NCBI GenBank assembly: GCA_944389945.1
Contig: CALXOF010000006.1
Coordinates: forward strand, 107,680 to 171,679
Length of the DNA: 64,000 nt
Direction of reading: 5' to 3'
Source of the DNA: an uncultured Kiritimatiellota bacterium
GTDB taxonomy: Bacteria > Verrucomicrobiota > Kiritimatiellia > RFP12 > DVOR01
The notes below the pieces were generated by a model, which made no database searches, had not been told where the DNA came from, and saw nothing but the letters and a program-made list of their open reading frames with translations. Shown here in pieces: positions 25,779-32,720 of the stretch. The stretch's first letter is position 1, and every line of letters starts with the position of its first letter. The position numbers and the translations under genes were made by a program.

Positions 25779-27128
25779 ATGGGAACCTACTTTAGACGGA
25801 AAATAGACGAATCGTTGGAGGCTTGGGCTACGGCCCCCTCCCGCAAGCCCCTGTTGTTGCGTGGGGCGCGGCAGACGGGAAAGACCTCCGCGGTACGGGC
25901 GTTGGCACAGCGCTTTCAGGCGTTCATCGAAGTCAATTTTGAGCGAACGCCCGAAGTGGGCAAACTCTTCGCGGGAGATTTGGACATTCCCACCATCTGT
26001 CAGGCGTTGGAATTGCGTTCCGGCGTGCGTCTGGAGGATGGCAAAAGTCTGCTCTTTCTGGATGAGATTCAGGAGTGCCCACGTGCCATCACCGCGTTGC
26101 GTTACTTTTATGAGCAACGCCCCGACCTACACGTGGTGGCGGCCGGCTCGCTTTTGGAGTTCGCCTTTGGTGCGGCTGGTGGTTTTGGTGTGGGCCGAAT
26201 CCGCAATCTCTTCATCCACCCCTTCTCCTTCCGGGAGTTTGTCGAGGCAGTGGGGCAGGCGCGCTTTTGGGAGGCCGCGACGGTTGGGCAAGGTCCAATT
26301 GACCCCTTTGTCCATGAGACGCTCCTGCGGCTGTTGCGCGATTATTGCGTGGTGGGCGGGATGCCCGCGGCCGTTTTGGCGTATGTCGACAGTGGTTCCT
26401 TCCTTGAGGCGCGGCGCGAACAGCTGGATATTTTGGTCTCCCTCAAAGCGGACTTCGACAAATATCGGGCACGGGTGCCTGCCGAACGAATCCTGCGCGT
26501 GTTAGCCTCCGCCATTGAGCAGACCGGGAGGAAGTTCGTCTATGCGAATCCGGAGGTCGAACTTAGCAGTCGACAAGCCAAGGAGGCCGCGCAACTCTTG
26601 GAGCAGGCACGCCTCTTGGTCCGTGTCACCGATTGTCATGCCAATGGGTTGCCCCTTGGCGGGGACATCGATCCGCGCCGCAACAAGTTCCTCTTTTTTG
26701 ACGTGGGGCTCTATCTTTGCGAAAGTGGGCTTGACCTCTCCGATTTTGGGGGAGGCATGCCGGATGTCTTTGTCAATCGAGGAGCGCTTGCCGAGCTCTT
26801 TGTGGGATTGGAGTTGCAGAAAATGGGCTCCCCCTTCGAAACGCCGGCGCTCTACTACTGGCACCGTGAGGCGCGCGGCTCCTCCGCCGAGGTGGACTAC
26901 CTCATGCCCTACGGCGGGCGTGTCCTGCCCATCGAGGTCAAGTCTGGGAAGAGCGGTGCCATGCGCAGCCTACGCCTGCTGATGGAGGAAAAGCAACTCC
27001 CCCTCGCCGTTCGGACCTCCCAGGAAAACCTTTCCGCCTACGACTCTGTTCGCGTCATCCCGCTCTACCTCATCTCGGAGTTCCCGCGTTTGCTCTCTGA
27101 GCAATCGTCTCAAGACCACACACCATGA
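25779..27128 (+). CDS. AAA ATPase with DUF4143-type C-terminal domain
   Basis: A 449-residue protein of the AAA_14/DUF4143 family. The N-terminal ATPase has Walker A GARQTGKTSAVRA (about 29-41) and Walker B LLFLDEIQECP (about 89-99). The C-terminal half matches DUF4143, with AEVDYLMPYGGRVLPIEVKSGK near 375-395, where the D and ExK residues resemble a PD-(D/E)XK nuclease core. The cellular role of the family is not established; members are common, patchily distributed and often near mobile or restriction genes. The next frame is a broken hsdS that starts in an ATGA overlap with its stop, so the two may once have been co-transcribed. Codon use is less GC-biased than in neighbouring housekeeping genes, consistent with acquisition. 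ATG 25779 has AGGGAAG about 10 bases upstream. Confidence 0.85.
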   Translation: MGTYFRRKIDESLEAWATAPSRKPLLLRGARQTGKTSAVRALAQRFQAFIEVNFERTPEVGKLFAGDLDIPTICQALELRSGVRLEDGKSLLFLDEIQECPRAITALRYFYEQRPDLHVVAAGSLLEFAFGAAGGFGVGRIRNLFIHPFSFREFVEAVGQARFWEAATVGQGPIDPFVHETLLRLLRDYCVVGGMPAAVLAYVDSGSFLEARREQLDILVSLKADFDKYRARVPAERILRVLASAIEQTGRKFVYANPEVELSSRQAKEAAQLLEQARLLVRVTDCHANGLPLGGDIDPRRNKFLFFDVGLYLCESGLDLSDFGGGMPDVFVNRGALAELFVGLELQKMGSPFETPALYYWHREARGSSAEVDYLMPYGGRVLPIEVKSGKSGAMRSLRLLMEEKQLPLAVRTSQENLSAYDSVRVIPLYLISEFPRLLSEQSSQDHTP

Positions 27129-27390
27129 GCCGCCTCCAAGACCTTATCGTCCAATTCTGCCCAAATGGCATCCCCTACAAAACGCTCGGGAAGTTCGCAT
27201 CGCCGAGACGGGGCAACGGCTAAACCGCAGTCCTCTGCTAAAAGAGGGTGAGATCCCCGTATACAATGGCGGAATTAACCCCTCCGGCTTCTGGCATGAG
27301 GCAAACACGTCGGTAAATACGATAGCGATCAGCCAGGGAGGCACCGTTGCCGGCATGACCATCATGGCCCTCTCCTTCTTGTTGTTTTAA
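27125..27390 (+). pseudogene. Broken type I restriction specificity subunit (hsdS) joined to the ZIP 3' end
   Basis: The ATG at 27125 overlaps the preceding stop (ATGA). The first 24 codons (MSRLQDLIVQFCPNG, then IPYKTLGK) are the typical start of an HsdS target-recognition domain. After that a one-base loss (AAGTTCGC where AAGGTTCGC is expected) shifts the frame to a stop at about 27221. The other frame continues the HsdS sequence as VRIAETGQRLNRSPLL, then EIPVYNGGINPSGFW and NTIAISQGG, and then switches at 27346 into the last codons of the ZIP transporter (VAGMTIMALSFLLF, stop 27388-27390). The remnant is about 75 residues of a protein normally about 400 long. No hsdM or hsdR is in the window. 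Confidence 0.8.
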
Positions 27391-27417
27391 GGGCGCTCCG
27401 CCGGGGCGACAGGCGAA
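27346..27417 (+). repeat. Second copy of the ZIP gene 3' end
   Basis: 72 bases match 24884-24955 with few changes, including the end of the coding sequence, the TAA and the following GGGCGCTCC hairpin region. It marks a duplication or recombination junction. Confidence 0.85.
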
Positions 27418-27570
27418 GTTATTACCCAAACTTCTAAATCTCCGACAAGCTTTTCCCGGAGCAGTATTATTAAATTTACTCCTCTTATTCTCTAAGAGAC
27501 GCTTTTTGCTATCATACCTGCACGCGATGGGTTAGCCATTGCATTCCGTTGCGCTTAGCGTAAACGAGTC

Positions 27571-27690
27571 TGCTTACTTCGAAACTTCGGAACTTTCAAT
27601 GGGAAAGCAGCACGTTTGGCGAAGCGCGCCGTTTTGGCGCGCTTCCCTTTGTGTGTTTTCCCATGGGCTCCGAAGGCCTCGAAGTAAGCA
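27571..27690 (+). ncRNA. 120-base long-hairpin RNA candidate in the leader of the next gene
   Basis: Nested perfect stems: 27571-27582 with 27679-27690 (12 pairs, TGCTTACTTCGA), 27585-27591 with 27669-27675 (7), 27599-27606 with 27657-27664 (8) and 27621-27630 with 27636-27645 (10, GAAGCGCGCC). A T-rich stretch follows the inner stem. It ends 20 bases before ATG 27711. It could be a regulatory leader, or a small hairpin-forming repeat. Confidence 0.6.
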
Positions 27691-27710
27691 CATGAAGGGA
27701 AGCGTGTTTT

Positions 27711-29435
27711 ATGATGAAAGCGGTTCGCGGCCTGTTGGCAGTGGCCTTGTTCCCACTGGTTGTCACGGCAGTGGTGTCTTGTGGTTTTCTGGTTGGGTGT
27801 CCTGTACCGAAGAGTGCGGGAGTGGCCTTGGCGATGGCTACGGTGGCGACGGCTATAGTGGCGTGGTGGCGTGGAGGCTGGCGCGGCTTGGCTTTGGCCT
27901 TGGGATGGTTGGTTCTCACCTTTTTCATTGCGGACCAATTCGTTTTCGGGCAACTAGGGGATTACTTCCATTATCATTATCCGCAGGCACTCCTATTGGG
28001 AGAAGGTTGGAATCCCGTCTTCGCCTCGTCCATGACTGAGGCCTCCGCCGCAATGGGCGTTCCCTTGGATACGTTGAGACCCGTCCATACCTTCTGTTTT
28101 CCCTTGGCGTTGGCACAGTTTTGTGCCGCTGTGGCTTGGCTCACGGGGTCGCTGTGTGGGTTTCTTTGGGAGCCCTTTCTCTTCTTGCCTGCGGTGTGTT
28201 GGCTTGCCTGGGTGACGCTCCGGGCCGTACCGGGTCTTTCTTCGAAACCGGTTATCGCCGCGGCGGTGGTCGTGATTGCACTTATGGCTAACCAAGCTAC
28301 TCCCGAGATTTGGGTACCGCTGGATGTCGTGGTCTTTTTACTGGAGTTCGCGTTACTTCTGTGTGCCTGGTGGGTGCTCTCCGGGAATGCCCTGTGGCCA
28401 CGGCTCTGGATGGCGGCAGCCGCGTTGATGCTAATTGGTACCAAGCAAATGGGCGTGCTCTTCGTCGGGATTCTATTGCTTGTATTGATAGGCGCCTTCG
28501 CGATGCGACGGGATTGGCCCGGACTACGGAGAATGGTAACGTTGAGCCTCTGGGTTGCGCTTGGGTCCATGTTCCTCTGGTTTCACCCCTATCTGACCAA
28601 CTGGGTGGACTACGGTGGGCCGCTTTTCCCTTCGCATACCTTCTGGTCAGAGTGGACGGGCTGGGATGTGACAATCGACCTAGGTACGAGTCCCGCCGAC
28701 AATCGCCCCAGTCTATGGCGATTCGTGGTGGCGCATCCCCTTGTGGTTGGACTTGCCATAGTTGCCTGCCTAGCCTGTCGTTCGGCACGATCGCGCTGGT
28801 GGTTAATACCAATGGGCGTTTTGTTACTCTCGGCCTTCGTCTGCCCAAGCAAAATCTATGGCTACATCCGTTACGCTCCGGCCCTTCCCTTGGTTGGGCT
28901 TTTCGCCTGCCTAGCGCTCTGGGAAAGCGGCTTTCGCTTGGGACGGCGGACCGTTTGTATCCTCTTCCCGCTTTGGGCGCTCACCGTGGCCATCCCCTGG
29001 TTCATGCAAGCCCCAAAGAATCTTAGCTATTGGTGCGCCGCGTTGGATCTCCGTACTTTGCTTGCCACCCCACAAACAGATCTCCAGGATGTTTGGATTA
29101 TCAGTGCACAAGCCACATCACCGGCTAAAGAGTACGACAAGCTTTGCAAGCAAAACCCGCACATCTACCCGCAACGAGCCGATACCTATTTGTTGACCTC
29201 GCTCTTTGCCGAAAATGGGCTTACCATCCAAGAAGCCCTCGACATCAACAGTAACGAAGCTAAAGCCAACTACGCCTCTATCTCTGATGTTTACCTACTT
29301 GTCTCAAATTCAAGTCCACTGTGCAAACGCCTGACGCCGCGTCCGCTTTCAATCCGCCACCTATTTCAGTTGCCCACCCGCGTCTGGCAAGATTTCCGCC
29401 ACCGCTGGCTCTCTAACAACACGCCCACCTCATGA
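27711..29435 (+). CDS. Polytopic membrane protein, glycosyltransferase (GT-C)-like
   Basis: 574 residues with about eleven hydrophobic segments up to residue 430 and a soluble C-terminal domain of about 140 residues. After the first two helices comes an acidic, aromatic loop (FGQLGDYFHYHYPQAL) in the position where GT-C glycosyltransferases and PMT/Alg-type enzymes place a catalytic Asp; this and the topology suggest transfer of sugars from a polyprenyl carrier at the outer face of the membrane, but no diagnostic motif settles it. ATG 27711 and 27714 are both possible; AGGGAAG lies about 11 bases upstream. Codon use is clearly less GC-biased than in most of the window, which suggests acquisition. 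A long hairpin lies in the leader. Confidence 0.65.
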   Translation: MMKAVRGLLAVALFPLVVTAVVSCGFLVGCPVPKSAGVALAMATVATAIVAWWRGGWRGLALALGWLVLTFFIADQFVFGQLGDYFHYHYPQALLLGEGWNPVFASSMTEASAAMGVPLDTLRPVHTFCFPLALAQFCAAVAWLTGSLCGFLWEPFLFLPAVCWLAWVTLRAVPGLSSKPVIAAAVVVIALMANQATPEIWVPLDVVVFLLEFALLLCAWWVLSGNALWPRLWMAAAALMLIGTKQMGVLFVGILLLVLIGAFAMRRDWPGLRRMVTLSLWVALGSMFLWFHPYLTNWVDYGGPLFPSHTFWSEWTGWDVTIDLGTSPADNRPSLWRFVVAHPLVVGLAIVACLACRSARSRWWLIPMGVLLLSAFVCPSKIYGYIRYAPALPLVGLFACLALWESGFRLGRRTVCILFPLWALTVAIPWFMQAPKNLSYWCAALDLRTLLATPQTDLQDVWIISAQATSPAKEYDKLCKQNPHIYPQRADTYLLTSLFAENGLTIQEALDINSNEAKANYASISDVYLLVSNSSPLCKRLTPRPLSIRHLFQLPTRVWQDFRHRWLSNNTPTS

Positions 29436-29504
29436 TTTCAAGGTGCTTCTGAAACAGGCGAAAAGGCACCATCTCTACTGTGATGGGTTTGATACACTAT
29501 GCTC

Positions 29505-29605
29505 ATCGCCTCTGTTGGTGGACGGAGTAGTAGCCAGGTTCGATTCTGGTGAAGCAGCCGTATGAGAGGTCTCTTGTCGCGACCGAATCCACCGACCGAG
29601 GCGAT
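29505..29605 (+). ncRNA. Structured RNA candidate downstream of the membrane protein gene
   Basis: 29505-29522 (ATCGCCTCTGTTGGTGGA) pairs with 29588-29605 at 16 of 18 positions plus a wobble, and three more pairs (29523-29525 with 29583-29585) extend it. The 60 bases inside hold a hairpin CCAG GTTCGATT CTGG that resembles a T-arm. It does not fold as a normal tRNA and has no CCA end. Confidence 0.4.
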
Positions 29606-29790
29606 TCTGTAGTTTAGAAGCGGTAAATAACAAATCTTTGGCAAAGGTGCCTAAATTCAATCACCAGCCTCTAAGCCGTTCACCTTTCATTTGAGTTGAT
29701 TTCCGGCAAACGTACGCGGTGCTTATCACCTAATCTCAAAGCCCCTTTACGCCCCTCAGAAAGAGCCCGGAATGTTTGGATTTTGACTCA

Positions 29791-29819
29791 TTGACAACCG
29801 CCGCATAAAGGGGTAACAT
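29791..29819 (+). promoter_or_regulatory. Promoter of the 693-residue lipoprotein gene
   Basis: TTGACA (29791-29796), 17 bases, TAACAT (29814-29819). The leader from here to ATG 30115 would be about 290 bases long. 29606-29790 shows nothing I can name. Confidence 0.65.
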
Positions 29820-29900
29820 ATCAGTACGTTTGAGTTGCGATGGTGCTCTTGAGCCTCCCATCAAGCCTCAGACACATGAAAGCATGCGTCACGCAAACTT

Positions 29901-30057
29901 TCGTCCAAAGAGGAACTACCACTTTCTGCTGAACGGACGACTGTATTGCGGAGGCGCGCTTGGGTATTCCCAGGCGTGTTTCCCTTTACTCGTTTTCGTT
30001 CAAGGCTGTGGTAGGCCCCTCTTTGGAAACAGGTACGGTGGAGACACGCCCTTTTTG
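29901..30057 (+). promoter_or_regulatory. Candidate attenuator in a structured 5' leader
   Basis: A hairpin TCGTCC/GGACGA with inner AAAG/CTTT (29901-29940) precedes two mutually exclusive hairpins. Hairpin 1 pairs 29954-29964 with 29969-29979 around TATT. Hairpin 2 pairs GGCGTGTTTCC (29973-29983) with GGAGACACGCC (30040-30050) and is followed by CTTTTT, as in a terminator. Both need the GGCGTGT segment, so formation of hairpin 1 would prevent termination. No known riboswitch class is recognised. Confidence 0.5.
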
Positions 30058-30114
30058 TGTTTCTGCCTTTCGTAGTCAAAACACGTGCCTTGCGGCATAA
30101 CAGGAGTTACAGCG

Positions 30115-32196
30115 ATGAGCAAACCTTCAGTCATGACACTGGCCCTGCTGATGGGCTTGTCCACCACGGGTTGCATCACGGGAATGTATTACGAGGGAAA
30201 AGCGCGCGAGGGAGACCTTGAGGCGTTGGAGATGTTCACCACGGAAACGTATAACGGTGCCTGGTGGGATGGCCAACGTACCCTCCGTGCGACTATGTAC
30301 TCGGCCGACACTCCCATGGAGGCGCGCCAGAAAGCCATGGAATTGCTTAACCTTGACTCGGAACGGAATGTATGTACCTTGATTTGGATGGCATGCGACA
30401 CCGAAGAGCCTGAAACCCTTCGGTTGCAAGCGCTCAAACGTCTGGAGGACAATAAGGACAATGAGCATGTAGCGTCTTTCTTTGCTAGTGGGGAATTGTC
30501 CAACTATAATTATAACTTGTCCACCTATAATTATAAGGCCAGTCTCGATGCCGACTCTGCGCGGTTCTTCCTGAAGCACCTCAACAATCTTGACACGATT
30601 ATCAAGCTCGTGACAGCAAAGGAGTATGCATATTCTTACTCCTTGGATGACAAGGTCGTCCAAGAGGGCCTTGCGGAGCGGACAGAGAAGGAATTACTGC
30701 AAATCATCAAGAAGGTGGCGGAGCGGGATCCTGGTCGAGCCCGTGCCGTTGCTGCCAACCTAAAGGATGAAACATCGATTGCGGCCTACGTTGTGCTCTG
30801 TGGCTCCAAAGCGAGCGACCTCAACATGGATGTGGTCGCCAAAATCACCTCGCAGGCGTTGCTTGGCAAACTGATGTTCAACCCGAAAATAGATAAGGCG
30901 CTTCATAAGGATCTCTTTGCCAAGATAACGGAGCAAGAGACGTTGATTGCCATTGCGAAAAGTGAGGCGATAGACGGTGTCCTTCGCCGCGCGGCCGTGC
31001 TTAAGATTGAGGATGCCGCGACAAAGGCCGAGCTGGCCATGGCGGTGCTCCCATGCTTCTATGGCGGCTTCCCGAATAAGGACGAAACCGGTGAATCTAT
31101 CTCGGACCCTGCCAAGTATGTGCTAGAGTTGGCGAAATTCATCCAAGACGAAGACTTCCTTTGTGACGCTGGCATAGTCTTCTATAATAGAGAAGAGAGA
31201 GCAAGGGGCTGGATCGGGAACGAACAGCTCAATTGCCAAGAAGTGAAGGATGCGTTGTGGAACCGTGTCTCTCCTGAGACGTGGGCGCGCAAATTCAAGG
31301 AAAAGCAACTAAAGGATGAGGGTCAGATTCTTTTTGCGTTGACCAAGGTCACAGATTCGGAGCTGCTCCTGGCCATCGCGGACGATGCTTCTTATTCGGA
31401 GCGCGTGCGCGATGTGGCCAATGAGCAACTGTGCGATTGGGAGGCCATTCGCAAAGAGGTCTCCGAGCTCCCCAAGGATGTGCTGGCCAAAGAGGCGGCC
31501 GAAGTTGAGGCGCGCGGCAAAAAGGTCGCCGAGGCGGCGAACATGTTCGTCATCAACGGGCTCTATCTGGGCATGCCGTTGCGCGACTTGTTTGTGCTCA
31601 CCAACGCCCGCAACTTCAGAGTGACCTTCGATTGTTATTGGGACAACGAAGACAAGCTTGTACGTGTCAACGCATTGACCATCACGAGCAAGAATGTGTA
31701 CAACGCCACGGGCATTGAGGCCGACGACCTGTATGGGAAGTTGAGCTTCTTCAGCGATTTGGCGTCCTTTAAGTCGGCCGAGACCACTGCGGAAGATGCA
31801 GAGCGGGTGCGCGTGGCGCGTTTGTTTGGGCATTTTGCCACAGAGGACAGCTGGCAGGAGTCCGTCACGCGCGCCAAGAACGTCCGTGTCCGTATCTGCA
31901 TCAGAGGCAACGAGGAAGGCCGCTTTGATCTCTCGACCGTTGAAGGCTTCCCCAACAAGCCCGACTACTCGAAGAAGGCCACGGACAACACGGATTCCGC
32001 GGCAGCGGCTGACGCCTTGAAGCTCTTGGGTAAGGCCGCCCAGGGCGCGGCCGAGGTTGAGGCGGATATCCAGGAGTTCCAAAAGGCAAAGGAGGAGGCC
32101 GACGAAGCGCTTCGCCAACTTGAGGCGATGCCGGAGATCCCGGATATGCCGGAGATCCCGGATATGCCGGAGATCCCGGATATGCCTTCGTTCTAA
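30115..32196 (+). CDS. Lipoprotein of unknown function with helical repeats and a C-terminal PEIPDM tail
   Basis: 693 residues. The signal peptide ends in the lipobox STTGC (Cys near 20), so the protein is lipid-anchored in the envelope. Residues about 40-470 are rich in helices with a recurring pattern of short leucine- and acid-rich repeats (EALEMFTTETYNG, LRLQALKRLEDNKD, ELLQIIKKVAERDP, ELLLAIADDASY), suggestive of an alpha-solenoid of HEAT type. A more globular part follows (GLYLGMPLRDLFVL and on, about 480-600). The tail has a coiled coil and three copies of PEIPDM. I do not recognise the protein. ATG 30115 has AGGAG 8 bases upstream; the long structured leader suggests regulated expression. 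Codon use is less GC-biased than its neighbours. Confidence 0.72.
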   Translation: MSKPSVMTLALLMGLSTTGCITGMYYEGKAREGDLEALEMFTTETYNGAWWDGQRTLRATMYSADTPMEARQKAMELLNLDSERNVCTLIWMACDTEEPETLRLQALKRLEDNKDNEHVASFFASGELSNYNYNLSTYNYKASLDADSARFFLKHLNNLDTIIKLVTAKEYAYSYSLDDKVVQEGLAERTEKELLQIIKKVAERDPGRARAVAANLKDETSIAAYVVLCGSKASDLNMDVVAKITSQALLGKLMFNPKIDKALHKDLFAKITEQETLIAIAKSEAIDGVLRRAAVLKIEDAATKAELAMAVLPCFYGGFPNKDETGESISDPAKYVLELAKFIQDEDFLCDAGIVFYNREERARGWIGNEQLNCQEVKDALWNRVSPETWARKFKEKQLKDEGQILFALTKVTDSELLLAIADDASYSERVRDVANEQLCDWEAIRKEVSELPKDVLAKEAAEVEARGKKVAEAANMFVINGLYLGMPLRDLFVLTNARNFRVTFDCYWDNEDKLVRVNALTITSKNVYNATGIEADDLYGKLSFFSDLASFKSAETTAEDAERVRVARLFGHFATEDSWQESVTRAKNVRVRICIRGNEEGRFDLSTVEGFPNKPDYSKKATDNTDSAAAADALKLLGKAAQGAAEVEADIQEFQKAKEEADEALRQLEAMPEIPDMPEIPDMPEIPDMPSF

Positions 32197-32216
32197 GCGT
32201 TTCCCTTCACGCTTTC

Positions 32217-32243
32217 AAAGGGCCCCTCCCCGGGGCCCTTTTT
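32217..32243 (+). terminator. Terminator of the lipoprotein gene
   Basis: AAAGGGCCCC pairs with GGGGCCCTTT around five bases, followed by more T; it lies 20 bases after the stop. Confidence 0.9.
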
Positions 32244-32442
32244 AGTGTCCCACAGTTCGGCCGCCGCGCAGTCTTTCCCCCGTGCGTTAGGGTAATAGTG
32301 GCAGAGGAAATGGGGCCGCGGATAGGGCGTGAGGCCCGGAGGGCCGAACGGTGATCTTCATTTTCCAATCAGCTAATCAGCCGGGCGCTCCGATAGAGCG
32401 CCCCGTGTCTTCGGGGAGACTGCTTCGGTATTCGGAGTCGTG

Positions 32443-32610
32443 TTATCTTCTGGCGGCCCGGTCTTTGCGGGCTTGCTCGAAGAGCGTGCGCTGGATGATG
32501 TCGAGTGCTTCGGCATGTTTGCGGATGGCGTGGACATCGCTGCACAGACGGATGAAGAGAATCACAAAGAAGAGACAGATGGCGAGGGCAATCAATCCTA
32601 CAATTTCCAT
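32443..32610 (-). CDS. Small single-pass membrane protein
   Basis: 55 residues: one transmembrane helix (residues 3-22, VGLIALAICLFFVILFI) followed by a cytoplasmic, positively charged helix ending KDRAARR. ATG 32610 has AAAGGAAG about 8 bases upstream, which supports translation. Function unknown. It lies just downstream of pnp on the same strand but beyond the pnp terminator. 32244-32442 contains an E-type string and a GGGCGCTCC hairpin. Confidence 0.6.
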   Translation of the reverse strand: MEIVGLIALAICLFFVILFIRLCSDVHAIRKHAEALDIIQRTLFEQARKDRAARR

Positions 32611-32671
32611 GACGAACTTCCTTTCTGAACATAGTTTAGCATATTGGGGCGGCAGGGCCGCCCCAGAGAAC

Positions 32672-32705
32672 AAAAAGCCCCCGGCATTGCGGCCAGGGGC
32701 TTTTT
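32672..32705 (-). terminator. Terminator of pnp
   Basis: On the minus strand AAAAAGCCCC and GGGGCTTTTT pair around a GC-rich loop, 15 bases after the pnp stop. An F hairpin (GGGGCGGC/GCCGCCCC) lies next to it. Confidence 0.88.
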
Positions 32706-32720
32706 GGGGCCGGGCGGGAC

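Noticed and set aside
25779..27128. The AAA/DUF4143 protein as part of a complete type I restriction system
   Set aside because: Only a broken hsdS fragment follows; no hsdM or hsdR can be seen.
29440..29560. A possible tRNA around the GGTTCGATTC sequence
   Set aside because: The acceptor arms, D-arm and anticodon arm do not form, and there is no CCA end.
29540..29580. Resemblance of GCAGCCGTATGAGAGG to the end of a group II intron
   Set aside because: No domain V hairpin and no reverse transcriptase frame nearby.
29830..30075. An 81-codon frame in the lipoprotein leader
   Set aside because: It begins with TTG without a ribosome binding site and overlaps the terminator-like hairpin; probably chance.
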